A stretch of DNA of 64,000 nucleotides from Dermanyssus gallinae. Lineage: Eukaryota; Arthropoda; Arachnida; Mesostigmata; Dermanyssidae. The stretch lies in contig QVRM01000335.1 of the NCBI GenBank assembly GCA_003439945.1, forward strand, positions 903,501 through 967,500, read 5' to 3'. The notes below the pieces were generated by a model. It saw only the letters and a program-made list of their open reading frames with translations, did no database searches and had not been told where the DNA came from. The stretch's first letter is position 1; each line of letters starts with the position of its first letter. A program made the position numbers and the translations under genes. Positions 1 through 10,154 of the stretch are shown one piece after another.

Positions 1-674
1 AGGACGACGATATTTGCTTCCTTCGTATACACAGGTCAACGATTTGTTGTCTACTGTGTGACGATGTTTACTATCATCCATCAAGAACGCGTTTTATACA
101 ATTACTCGCATGGCCATAACCCATATGCTGCCATAGACGCCACCGGTCAATTTGCATTCGATCGCATAGCAGTGTTACTTTCGTCGACTTTGGCAGGTCT
201 GTTCGCCTGCTTAACGAGAGTTCACGCGTCTCCAACCCGCTGCCTCGAAAGCTGGTGGTTCCTCCTTCGGTCTGGCAAGCGGCCAGAGCAATGGTTGTCC
301 TCTACGGCGACGACAACGCCGATGTCGGCGCGCCGCAGATTTTCCGCAGCGGCACTTACCCTGCCAATCACCGGGTAGTGCTGCTGCTGTTGTCGCCACA
401 CCTACTTGTGAGAGGGTATCTGTGCCCCAGCCCGCCCGATCATACATCATACTCGATCACAATAGTAGATTGTCTGGTTTGTCCGCGTTTATTATTACCA
501 GCACTACCTCAGCGGGGCTGTAGTGAACCATTAGATTAGAGCAAAAGAGCAACTAACAACAGCCGAGTGGCAGCCGTGTCTCTACAGCTCAGTAGTGCAC
601 CACGTCATCCTCGGTGCTACAACCTTGTGCTCATTATGTGCATAACACATAATGCACACGTGGATAGGGTGCGC
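1..674. other. No recognised gene
   Basis: Mixed-composition DNA. The overlapping open frames on both strands have no recognisable domain and no supporting signals. Nothing specific seen. Confidence 0.6.
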
Positions 675-676
675 TA

Positions 677-728
<52 letters not shown>
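675..728. repeat. (TA)n microsatellite
   Basis: An almost pure TA dinucleotide run with a few TG interruptions. Its Tyr-Ile translation in any frame is an artefact. Confidence 0.95.
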
Positions 729-1439
729 GTGTCGTTTTCGTAGATATTGCACCTTAATAGAGAGCCTGGGGCAGGTAGGAAGGAGTCCCACTTTAGTGGG
801 CTTCTAAATCCCACACCAGTCGAGTAGGCTGCTGGCAACAGCAACTGCGTCATGCCTGCCCGAAACCTTGCAGCTCAACTGACACAGCCAAATCACGACC
901 TACACAGTACGCTCATAATTGCTCGTCATATTAACCACACATCGTATCGTAAATAGAGGTTGGTGAAGCTGCATATGGGTGAGTGCGTGGTAACGCATGT
1001 GGCTGTCTGTATATACATTCACGTACGCACTGTACTATGCGACAGTGTCTGTTCGTGCATCGATTCGTGTACCTGCTGCTGTGGAGCTGCTTTACGTTGA
1101 TGCAAACGTTTTCGTATTCACTTGTTCCCGGAAAGCCTGCAGCGCCCTTTAAGCAGCATCGGCATTGGGAAAGGCTTATACATTTATGATAGAACTGCCA
1201 TTACTGCGTCAGGCCGACAGGGCATGTTTCGTGGCTAAAAGCGTATTTGCGCTTCAACTAGGCGGAGAAGTGGTTAATATAATGGAGTTTTGCTGTATGA
1301 TATCCGCAGAAGTAGATTCCAACGCTGCTGCAGCTTGTTGAAACAATTCCTCCACATTCATTGGAGACGACTCAGCGGATCTGCTAAAAATAATTCGCCA
1401 CGTTTTGTTACTAAGCCGCCTTGCTCGAATCTGAACGAT
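729..1439. other. No recognised gene
   Basis: Anonymous unique-looking sequence. No domain, RNA gene or repeat recognised. Confidence 0.6.
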
Positions 1440-1640
1440 GAACCTCAAAGTCCGCTCGACCCTTGTTGATGAAAGAGGACGTTCTGCTCTTAAAAATGCG
1501 ACAAAATCAAACGGTTATTACTCGAGAAATCGCAGAAGAAGTTGAAGTTGACCAAGCAAGCATTGTCAGCACACTTAAAAACTTGGAATTACTTACAAGC
1601 GCCCCGTTGCACATCCAGCGATAGGGGCGGTCATTATTAT
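1440..1640 (+). pseudogene. Mariner-like transposase remnant (N-terminal part)
   Basis: Translated on the plus strand, the stretch from about 1465 reads as the second helix-turn-helix region of a mariner transposase, with the signature TREIAEEVEVDQASIV followed by a TLKNLE-like segment. This corresponds to the family pattern TTREIAE..VSxSTVxxHLKKLG. The upstream part resembles the 'LEDE.RSGRP' region but is out of frame. No catalytic domain follows; the sequence runs into a trinucleotide and TA tract at about 1636-1721. A related fragment lies at 34200-34440. Only a fossil fragment remains; it cannot encode a transposase. Confidence 0.55.
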
Positions 1641-1673
1641 TATTATTATTTCTGGGATTAAGTTGTACGCTTA

Positions 1674-1676
<3 letters not shown>

Positions 1677-1721
<45 letters not shown>
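1677..1721. repeat. (TA)n microsatellite
   Basis: Pure TA run directly after a short ATT run. Confidence 0.95.
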
Positions 1722-1725
<4 letters not shown>

Positions 1726-2884
1726 CTTTAAATACTAAGATTACAGCAGGATCAACATTGCGTAGTTTGTTACATGTTTGTGTTGTTAATTACTATGATT
1801 TTGATTGGCGTCACACATACATGTAGGTGTGAATTTGTGTCCTAACTAGGAACATATGATCAATTATCACACTGCGACTCGTAGGGTGTGGCCCACATAT
1901 TATGGGCGTAAGTTTTGGCTTGTCGCTTGACGCGATGCCTACCGTTGTCCACAGAGCCAGAAATGCCGCAATTGGCATCGCGATTCGAAGGAACCAAGTT
2001 TGCGCGGGGCAAAGGTGTAATATTAGTAGGCAATACGATAGTGTCGTGCCAAAAGAACGATACTCAATATAGATACATGTAGGCGAGGCAAGCGGCAAAG
2101 CGCGCCTTATCTCCGCGCGACCGGTCAACCAGTTTATTGGCATTTTCTGCCAATCGATGGTTGACATGACGATGCTCAATATAGTGGTAGGTTCTCGTAA
2201 TCAGGGCAACGCCTGGCTAGGTTGCGACTTCCTCCTATATATATATATATATATATAACTTCGTGAATCTCAGTATCAGACCTTTTTATTGATTATTGTT
2301 TACATATATATCGGACACGAATCTTTACGCCGGGCACGCAATAAAAAAAAAGACGCCCCAAACAATTATTCGTATACAGCTGAAGCTTAACGAAATGGTT
2401 TGGCTGAACGGGACAGGCGCGGCATTCCACGATTTCAGTATAATTACTCAAAGGTATCTCGGATAGCAAGAACACTTGTCTACGACAATGTGTAGGCAAG
2501 TGCACCCAAAAAAAAACCGTCTAGCCTCGGTTTATGTCAAGCTGACGTGAAAACGGATGTCTCTCAAATTGTTCTTGGCCAAGTGTCGTTTAGTTTGCTA
2601 TTCAGCGAACGCGTGCTGTTCGGCTGCGCTGGCGAGCCGCGCGGCTCTCTTCAAGTTGCTCGAGCACACAGTTGATCGTTACGCGAGAATTTCCCGTGCC
2701 AGAAGCCAAGCCGCAGCGGGATATAAAAAGTCGTCAGCGAGTTGGCCAGGATATTTTGTGTGTGTGTGTGTGCATGTATGCAATCCACGCGCAGGACCCG
2801 GCAGGGGCAGGACCAGAACAAGGGACGCGGGAGGTACAAGGGTCCGGCAGACTCAAGCGCAGCGTGGCGATACAAGCCAGGGGC
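1722..2884. other. No recognised gene; small TA and TG runs
   Basis: Contains a short TA run at 2236-2257 and a TG run near 2757-2772. The minus-strand frame at 1811-2179 (122 codons) shows no domain that can be named. Confidence 0.5.
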
Positions 2885-2944
2885 CACCAGCCGCCAGGGG
2901 CAAAATGACACGAGGGCCAGCCGCCAGGAGCAAAATGACATGAG
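2885..2944. repeat. Tandem duplication, 2 x 30 bp
   Basis: Two adjacent 30-bp units (2885-2914 and 2915-2944), both containing CAGCCGCCAGG and GCAAAATGACA, differ at only a few positions. Local slippage or duplication is the simplest reading. Confidence 0.85.
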
Positions 2945-4586
2945 GTCCTGCTGGGCGCAAGACCCCCCACTCACGCACGCACGCACACAGGACCTGCTTT
3001 TGCTTTGCCTATGTGGCATGCCGCCCAATCCGTCTCATCGCCTCTTGTGCGGCAATGTGAAAACAGACCTTTCCTTCTTCCGCAAGTCATCTATCTCAAC
3101 GTCTTGCGCCTATGCTGCTCCGGTACACGAGGAACACGGTCTGGATGGCTGGCACTATTGCTACTACTACTACTACTGCTACTACTACTACAACGACTAC
3201 TACAGCAACAGCAACCAGTTCTACTGTTACTGGACTTTGGTGGATGCTCGCTTGGCGCTATGGCGATAAAGGCAGTGTTACAAAGATCGAGAGAGAGAGA
3301 GAGAGGAATAGCAGGACTAAGAAATGATCGAGAGAACCGGAAAACGGGAAACAGAGTGGGTGAGAGTATGCGTGACGACGCCCGTGGCCAAGATGTGAAT
3401 TGGCCGCTACGTGTGGCTCTACATACGAGCTGTTCCTGCTGGTGTTGCCGTTGCTGCTGCTGCGTGTTGTTGCAGGCGCTGCAACCAGCGGCTTTGCCAC
3501 CCGCTGGGACTCGAACGCGAAACGTTCGCGCAACAACAACAACAACAATAACAACAACAACAACAATCGCATCAAACATAGGGGTCCCGCTGAGACGACA
3601 GGGGCCGCCAGAAGCCAACACAAACAACTGATCACGGCCAGTCAGCAACGATCTCTTAGCCTAGCCGCCGTAACTGCTGCTGTTGCTAGCCCACGTCGAT
3701 CAAGAACTTCTTGCAGGGTTTTGTCCCGCCTCCCCCCATCCTATCGCGGGTGGGTGGGTCATCGGCAAACCTGATCATGGCCTTTATCATCCTACATCCT
3801 GCAGCAACATTCACAGCGCTGTCAATATTCACGACGCTCACCAGCATCGTCATCGTCATTCAGCCATTTTCAGCTGCACGAGTTGTTACAGCAGCGACGA
3901 CAACAACAACAACAACAACTAACAAGAATAGGGCATTTGGTTCCATTGGCACGTATAGGCATATTCCATTGACACGTACAGGCGTACGTGCCCATGTCAT
4001 TTCGCCTTTACTAACCGGCGCAGCACGATCTCTCTTTGCGGGGTCGTTGTATGTAGGAACAAAAAAAACCCGTCCCCCTGTAGTATTCATGATAATTTTA
4101 TCCGTAGTCGTAGCAACAGTAGTACATATACTAGATGGATACTGGCTGACTGTTGTTGCTTGCTAGATTTTGCGTTGTCTAAAAAATATAGGAGCCTTGT
4201 TTTTTTCTAGGTGGGCGGTCGGGGCCATGGTTTGGTCTAGGTGAGCGCGTTGGCGACTCGGACATCGATCCAATCCGGCGACGAGTCGTTATATGCATAG
4301 TTTTTCCAGTAGACGTTTGTTAACGTGTGCTAATTAGCCTTGTTTCGAAAATCGCTGATGATTTGTGGGTTCTATCGAACATTGGTCTACATTTACTGAC
4401 CATGTGTCCTAGAAGCCAGCCTTCGATTCGCGAGTTCTTAGCAGCATTAATGAACCCTGAGGCTCCGATTATGTAAGAGGTCCTGGACCTATTTACGCAT
4501 AAATGGGTGCATATGTTAACAGTTTCTGCAGATTAGCCTGTAGTTACTCGATATTAAAAAAAACGGTCGATAGTGGGCTACTATAC
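2945..4586. other. G+C-richer stretch with triplet repeats
   Basis: Contains TAC/CTA triplets (about 3155-3200), an AG run (3288-3304), CAA runs (about 3535-3565 and 3897-3920) and GCT/TGC clusters. Several overlapping frames exceed 100 codons on both strands, but they consist largely of poly-Asn, poly-Thr or poly-Leu from the triplets. No splice-supported exon recognised. It could be untranslated or intronic sequence of an unseen gene; that is a guess. Confidence 0.5.
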
Positions 4587-4634
4587 ACACCCCAATGCGC
4601 TAAACTAGTAACCTAGTCTAGCGTATTGGGGTGT
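4587..4634. repeat. Short inverted repeat (hairpin), 22-bp arms
   Basis: Left arm 4587-4608 (starts ACACCCCAATGCGC) and right arm 4613-4634 are near-perfect reverse complements with about two mismatches and a 4-nt loop. No T-run or flanking gene suggests a function. Confidence 0.8.
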
Positions 4635-5014
4635 TTACATTATGTCTAGATAGAGTGAAGCAAAGCCTTTTAAGCACTTGACTTCCAATATTACAGACTA
4701 GCCGCAAATACAAATTAAGGCGTGTGAAAGAAAGTCTGAAGCCAAACATACATAGAGCTACAGCAATGACCACAATAAGCGGGGCGGTCTCCGGTCTCTA
4801 GGTGAAGAAATTTTCAAGCTAAATCACTGTGCGCAATTAAGTCTTAACAATGACGCACTGGAAATGTCTCTGTACTGATAGCTGATGTTTTTCCATTGCG
4901 CAGCAAATACAAGATTGGAGGTTTAAATAAAAAAACGTTTCTAAGCTTCTAAGTCAAAATGCTCACTTCTCACTAAAACTCTGAATTAAGACATTCTCGC
5001 AATACGTATAGCTT

Positions 5015-5051
<37 letters not shown>

Positions 5052-5902
5052 ATCTATATATATACATAGGAGACAGAATTATGCAGAGGCTTTGAGTTCA
5101 GATATTGGCTCTGCGGCTGCGGCAACGAAGCGAGTTCTCTTGCAGCCGTGCGGAGTGAGTAAAATCGATGTGACTCAAACAATATTGTTCGCCGCCCTGT
5201 AATAGGTGACGTTGGCGTAGTTTAAACTCGCCCGATGGTGAAAAGCTCCCGGTGGCTACCGGGTTAGGATAGAGGTGAAAGAGAAAGGTCAGACGGGTTG
5301 AAAAGTTGAAGATCACCGCTCCACTGCTACCGAAGACGTGAACACGACGTTACACGAGAAAGAATTGACCCGTGAGGTCCAAAGGCAATCCGTTCATTAA
5401 TCTTAACAATATCCAAGGTGAGAAGGACGACGACGACGACAACGACGAAGAGGATGAGGCGGCACTTCGCACCTCGGCCGCGAGTCGACGAGGCTCAAGG
5501 TTCGTGGTGCGATGGCCGTACGCTCGTAAGTAAGTAAGTAAGTGATGATCATAATGATGATGATGATATCTAAGAGCTCAGCTTAGACGAACAATACAAC
5601 GCGCACCGCCTGGCGCCTGCCAGGACCATCCAACTGACCCACGGATAAAGTGTCTCTAAGCTCATCAGTTCATTCAACGAGGACGGTCGGTTGGTTTCCT
5701 TTCAGCACGCTCTCACCGTCGGCACCCGAACAATGCCGGCTGGCTCTCTTCTGCTCTCACTTCGCTACTTCACCGGTGTGTGGGGGGATCTGTCTGTCCA
5801 ATACCGTCGTTCGTTCGAGCAACCCTTTTACGTAGTGGCTACTACCGCTGCTGCTGTCGTTGGGCCATTAGAGTCTTTTTAATTCTTTTTTTGTTGTTTC
5901 TT

Positions 5903-5906
<4 letters not shown>
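4635..5906. other. No recognised gene; (TC)n run
   Basis: Holds a TC run at about 5019-5049, a GAC triplet run near 5427-5445 and a short AGTA run near 5528. No coding signal recognised. Confidence 0.55.

Positions 5907-5989
<83 letters not shown>
5907..5989. repeat. (TA)n microsatellite, long
   Basis: More than 80 bp of TA with one TG interruption; among the longest TA tracts in the window. Confidence 0.95.
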
Positions 5990-6183
5990 GGTTTTTCTCT
6001 TGCTCTCTTGGGGCGATTCACTGTTCGCTATCTGCAGGGCATTCTGTGGATGGATGGGCCGTGAGTGGCCTTCTCTTCCGACAACTACGACGACGACGAC
6101 GACGAAGACAACAACAGGAACAACCACCACCACGACAACAACAACTGCTACTATTACTACTACTACTAAGTAAAGTTTTCGTG

Positions 6184-6352
6184 CTGATCCTCAGCTAAGA
6201 TTTAACGTCCACGGAACTGTTTTTCACATTGCTTCATAGACGGACATGCCCCATAAATACAAATGTGCGACGGTGGGGCTCAAACCAGCGCACCTATATG
6301 TCTCCTCCGGTTGCGAGACGCAGACTTAAGCCACTACGCCACCGGGCTCGAC
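6184..6352 (-). mobile_element. SINE-A copy 1 (tRNA-derived)
   Basis: On the minus strand this reads as a tRNA-like head with an A box TGGCGTAGTGGC, which fits the pol III consensus TRGCNNAGYNGG, and a B box GGTTTGAGCCC, then a unique body ending near TTAGCTGAGGATCAG. It shares its whole length with the copies at 6601, 7592 and 24850. No clean target duplication is visible, so it is probably older than copies 2 and 4. No protein is expected; such elements use LINE enzymes in trans. Confidence 0.85.
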
Positions 6353-6585
6353 ACTATTACTACTATTGCTACTTACTACTACTACTACTACTACTAGTAC
6401 TCTAATAACAACAGCGTTCTTTCCTGGCCTGCCCCGTAGTAATAGTAGAGTGGGATAACAATGGCAACCATCTCAATAGCCCAACGTGGGGCCTTGCCTA
6501 CACGCCCGTCGACCTGCAGAGGCTACCTAAGCAAATGGCCTTCCTTGCTTTAGCCGCCGCTTGTCTGTCTGTCTGTCTGAGTTAA
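6353..6585. other. Spacer between SINE copies with TAC triplets
   Basis: Short anonymous stretch with an ACT/TAC triplet run (about 6355-6400) and a TGTC run (about 6562-6578). Confidence 0.6.
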
Positions 6586-6600
6586 GGCCTTGTCCAGACT

Positions 6601-6786
6601 AAAAAAAATCCTTTTGGGGCTGACTCTCAGCCAAGATTTCACGTCCATGGGACTGCTTTTCGCATTGCTTCATAGACGGACCCCCATAAATACAAATGTG
6701 CAACGGTGGGGTTCGAACCCGCACACCTAAGTGTCTCTTCCAGTCGCGAGGCGCAGACGCATGCCACCACGCCACCGGGCTCGACT
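6601..6786 (-). mobile_element. SINE-A copy 2 with perfect 15-bp target duplication
   Basis: Minus-strand SINE. Its tRNA-like head has a perfect B box GGTTCGAACCC, and it ends in a T-rich tail, seen on the plus strand as the A run at 6601-6608. It is flanked by the identical 15-mer GGCCTTGTCCAGACT at 6586-6600 and 6787-6801. The perfect duplication shows insertion by target-primed reverse transcription and suggests a recent event. The internal body matches the other SINE-A copies. Confidence 0.93.
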
Positions 6787-6801
6787 GGCCTTGTCCAGAC
6801 T

Positions 6802-7591
6802 GCGTCAGATCTAACTGTCATCTATCAGTCAGTCGCTTACTCATCGTCTGGACTCGTTGCAGCGATGGGGTCCGTTGGCGTCCGCGGTGGTGGTGCTTCT
6901 GGTACTGCTGCCAACGCCGACGCCAATTCCGCTGCCGAAGCTGCTGCTGCTGCTGAAGCAATACACGCGGCGGCGTCTATTTAATTGACAACAAAAAAAA
7001 CACAAGGAGAGGTCAGGCCGCCGCTTCGGGCTGCGGGTGACGGTCAGATGTTAGGCGCTTCAATCACTATTTCATTCCGTTTTGTGTTCTTTGTTTTAGC
7101 GTTGCAGCAGCAGCAGCAGGATTTCTAACCTTGCTAGATGGCTTTCACCGATTGACTCATGAACTGGTCGATTCAACTGGCCATCAATCAATGACGACAC
7201 TCCAAGATGGCCGTCGATGGGAGGTGACGTGACTACGCGCGTTGACCTAGCAACCTGTCAAACTGTCGATTCATCTATCCAGTTGCCGCTGGCTTACTTT
7301 ACAAACGTGCCGACTCGTTACGTCAAGCTACGGTAGGGGGCGTACTCACTAGTAGGCTGCCACAAAAACAGCTAGGCGAGAGAGAGAGAGAAAACTCGAA
7401 AAAGGGTACGCAGGGCTAGGATCCCGACTAACCCGGCATGAGACATGTACTGTGTGGAAACTTCATGCTTAAATTGAACGCAAATAGAAATCTGCATTTA
7501 AGAGGCAGACTAGTCCGTGTATTTTTTTTAACGGTATAGATCGTGTATGTGTGGCCGGGCGTGTGTATAAGTGTGTGCGCATTTAGGTGCC
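6802..7591. other. No recognised gene between SINE-A copies
   Basis: Has GCT/GCA triplets (6930-6960, 7105-7120) and an AG run (7378-7391). No gene recognised. Confidence 0.55.
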
Positions 7592-7748
7592 GTCGAGCCC
7601 GGCGGTAACCTGGTGGTGCATTCGTCTGCGCCTCGCGACCAAAGGAAACACATAGGTGTGCGGGTTTGAGCAGCTCCACCGTTGCACATTTGTATATATG
7701 GGGGTCCGTCTATGAAGCAGTGCGAAAAGCAGTCCCGTGGACGTTATC
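7592..7748 (+). mobile_element. SINE-A copy 3, 3'-truncated or diverged
   Basis: Plus-strand copy beginning GTCGAGCCCGG, with a diverged A box and a B box altered by an insertion (GGTTTGAGCAGCTCC). The match ends around the TGGACGTTATCGG position, so the terminal part of the body is missing. No target duplication seen. It is the most diverged of the four copies. Confidence 0.85.
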
Positions 7749-8914
7749 GGTCTCGAACGTATCACACAGTCAATGTACGAATATTCCATACAACGCTTGC
7801 AAGCCGAGATGCAAACTGATACCCTGATATGGCTCATTCAAGTACTCTAAGGTGTTCGCAAATTTGATCAGCTTTCAGCTAGATAATTGTCTTTAGCGTG
7901 CCTTTAGAAGTTTTATGTAATGCATCCACTGTAGCTATTTGCTGTACATGTGGCCTGGCAAACCTTGGACGCCACTGTTGCATAGGCAGCACATCTAATT
8001 GCCAGAGAGGTTATGCTCAATAAGCTGAGACACGCTTTCATGTGGGAGCCTTAGCTTCCATATGAGACTCAATATGTTATTCTGCCTGAGGTTAGTTTGG
8101 GCAAAAACGAGCGCAGCTACGATCAAGCCGTTGATTGAATTTAAGAATAAAATTAAGAGTAACTATGTCGCCTATTTAAACTTATTGTAGAATAGTAGTC
8201 GACTAACACCGGTGACTTTTTCAATACATTCATACATAGAAAAGATTTGTGCCAGTTTTTGGCAGTTTTATTTTGCCAAGTTAAAGTGGCCGTATGTGCG
8301 TGTGTGAATGTTTATCGTATCATACACATTTGTCTAGGTATATTCAGGTGCGCTAGCTTTGCATTTTACAAAGTTCACAAAAGGTTAAACATCGCTCTCA
8401 GTGAGCAGCTCAGCTAGCCGAATGTTTATACACGCATGCTTTCAATGTTCATATAACGCTCCCGTCAAACGAATGAGTGCATTTTTGTTTCATTTTCACT
8501 AAGTGCAGATAGTAGTAGCATGTATGTATGTTCGTTCGCTAGGAAACGACTCGCACATTAATTAGTCCTGGAAAGTCTTTGTTGGGCGTCGTCCCGCCAC
8601 GAGAGATAACCGGCTAATTGTTGTTGCTATAAAAGGGTTGGAGGGTGCCAGTCTTTAGCTAATTTGCAAGTTAGATCGCCCCAGGCAAAAGTCGACGATC
8701 CTCCCAACGCGGGTGCTTTAGGTCAATCGAGGTAATTACACCAAAATATTTGATCACGTTTTCAAGGTTAGGCGCACACTTCTAAAGGTGCGTTCGTGCG
8801 CCTTATCGCCGTGACACTGGCACGCCTGGTCTGCTGGTACAGCCGTGGTGACGTTATCCGCGTAAATACAACGTAGTAAGCTCGCGCATACGGATAACGT
8901 TAATGCGCAAGGAA

Positions 8915-8963
<49 letters not shown>

Positions 8964-9051
8964 CCGCCAATTTGGCAATTAGTTATGTTTTCTTGCAGGA
9001 GTACGTATACCGGAAACAACACATATAAAACCATGATAAATTGTAGCACAC

Positions 9052-9094
<43 letters not shown>

Positions 9095-9210
9095 TTTTTT
9101 TAGTTTTTTTTGTAAGACTAATGTACGGGTTTTTCATGCCATGGCTGATAATTTATCCACTCCGGCATTTACCTGGTTTAAATTGGAAACCATGCACACC
9201 AATTTAAGAG
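7749..9210. other. AT-rich DNA with two TA tracts, no gene
   Basis: Contains TA tracts at 8916-8961 and 9057-9092. No domain recognised in any frame. Confidence 0.6.
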
Positions 9211-9281
9211 TGGCCGGTCTGGGTCGCGAACCCAGGCTTCCCGAATGCAAGGCAAAGACGTTGCCACTAAGCCATCTTGCT
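9211..9281 (-). other. tRNA-like module (A and B box), copy 1
   Basis: The minus strand carries TGGCTTAGTGG, a perfect short A-box match, and about 35 nt further GGTTCGCGACC, a near B box inside a good T-stem (CTGGG/CCCAG). The acceptor ends do not pair, so this is not a functional tRNA gene; it is best read as the pol III promoter head of a tRNA-derived element. Confidence 0.7.
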
Positions 9282-9488
9282 CAGTATAGATGTATATATA
9301 CACGTTGCAGCGCGTATTCAACTAAAATAAGTTGGGATAGTAATTTTGAGATTACAAAAATTGCTTATTCATGCATGGCCGTCACTATTTAACGTTAAAG
9401 TTTAAATCATCATAGTCAAATGTGTCGTCTACACAGTTCAGAGCGGTTGTCATGGAAGTAGTTAAAAAAAAACTTCCATGACAACCGC
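9211..9488. repeat. 278-bp direct repeat, copy 1 (5' of insert)
   Basis: Matches 10155-10432 along its whole 278 bp with two substitutions found by eye and no length difference. It begins TGGCCGGTCTGGG, contains a tRNA-like minus-strand module, and ends in a perfect palindrome with 17-bp arms around an A-rich loop. The repeat pair flanks the R2-like insert, so it can be read as a very long target-site duplication. Alternatives are a pre-existing tandem repeat or terminal repeats of an undescribed element. Confidence 0.92.
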
Positions 9489-9644
9489 GGGAGTAACTAT
9501 GACTCTCTTACCGGCCTTGGTCCGCTGGGGCGTGACCACCACGCGATGCGGGGACCTTCACGGGCCCACTTGTAAGTTAGTCAGACGGTACAAACTCCCG
9601 AAACCGACACTCCCGTGTTTTAACAACTAACCGGGGGGCAAGGC
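9487..9644 (+). ncRNA. Candidate HDV-like self-cleaving ribozyme at insert 5' end
   Basis: The order of pairings fits the nested HDV pseudoknot. P1 is a 7-bp helix, GCGGGAG (9487-9493) with CTCCCGT (9610-9616), and its first pair is G-U, as at the cleavage site of HDV ribozymes. P2 is GCCTTGGTCC (9514-9523) with 9635-9644 ending GCAAGGC, ten positions with one mismatch. A CTAA motif (9627-9630) lies just before the P2 3' strand, where the catalytic C is expected. P3, P1.1 and P4 could not be assigned firmly; a CGGT/ACCG helix enclosing a C-rich loop is a candidate P3, and an extra hairpin (GCGTG/CACGC, about 9530-9544) lies between. Predicted cleavage would be just 5' of 9487, exactly where the insert starts. 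Confidence 0.5.
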
Positions 9645-9659
9645 ATACGATAGATTTGG

Positions 9660-10037
9660 GTGTCAACGAATTTATATTGTCATCCTGTCGTGGCCCATTC
9701 GAGGGCTGTTAAGGCTACTGCCAATACGGGGGGCTTGTGCTGCATAGAAGACCCCCGGGCTGGACGGTTAATGCCCCGAGTGACACTCGGTGGTACCGTC
9801 CGGGACGCCTGCTGCCTTGGCTTAATAGGCAAAATGAGTGAGAAGTGGCCACACGAACGCAGACCACCGGTCGAGAGGACCTTCTGGCCCCGTATTTTAC
9901 GGGGAACCCCTGCTCTGGAGTGGTCAGACGTCCTTCGGGAGGAATGTATATTCTGGGGTGTAACGCGGAATCGCGAGGTGAATGCGTCTAATCGGTACGG
10001 TGGAGTAGTGTGGTACCCCCATTCCGAACCTCGATAG
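9660..10037 (+). other. Open frame of 125 codons inside the insert, function unknown
   Basis: An uninterrupted ATG-started frame inside the G+C-rich insert. It has no zinc finger, Myb, reverse transcriptase or endonuclease motif, and a similarly long frame exists on the opposite strand, so base composition may explain both. Probably not a real protein. Confidence 0.15.
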
Positions 10038-10083
10038 GGGGGAGGGTGGGGGATCTGCCGGCCTGTCAATTCGGGCTGGTGGG

Positions 10084-10134
10084 CACTCCCGTTCGGGTCC
10101 GCGCGTATTAAATCGCGGTTAAAGGGCGGGAGTG
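10084..10134 (+). other. Terminal stem-loop near 3' end of the insert
   Basis: CACTCCCG (10084-10091) pairs perfectly with CGGGAGTG (10127-10134), enclosing a second perfect 5-bp stem CCGCG/CGCGG. About 20 nt of pyrimidine-rich tail follow before the second direct repeat. R2-type elements have structured 3' ends that their RT recognises, so this would fit, but the link is inference. Confidence 0.45.
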
Positions 10135-10154
10135 TAAGTATTTCTCTCTTTTGT

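Larger units (their letters stand above)
9487..10154 (+). mobile_element. R2-like (28S-leader) retrotransposon-derived insert, internally deleted
   Basis: The insert starts at 9487 with 24 bases that I recognise as the 28S rRNA segment ending at the R2 insertion site (GGGAGTAACTATGACTCTCT is in it) and then switches to non-rRNA sequence at about 9511. R2 retrotransposons insert exactly there, and in some species their RNA keeps a short 28S leader because an HDV-like ribozyme cleaves upstream. The insert is G+C-rich against AT-rich flanks, has no recognisable reverse transcriptase and is only 668 bp. It would therefore be a short internally deleted R2 derivative. No rDNA flanks it: its neighbours are the 278-bp repeats. 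The identification rests on remembered 28S sequence and is not database-checked. Confidence 0.68.

Noticed and set aside
5780..6198. Long open frames reading poly Tyr-Ile through TA tracts (also at 25356, 45493, 57025 and elsewhere)
   Set aside because: They are translations of (TA)n microsatellites with no domain on either side and similar frames on the opposite strand.
9211..9281. Functional tRNA gene
   Set aside because: A box and T-arm are present, but the acceptor stem cannot pair and the B box is imperfect.
9805..9830. Short string resembling 18S rRNA on the minus strand (GGCAGCAGGCG)
   Set aside because: Only about a dozen bases, and neighbouring sequence does not continue as 18S rRNA; treated as chance.
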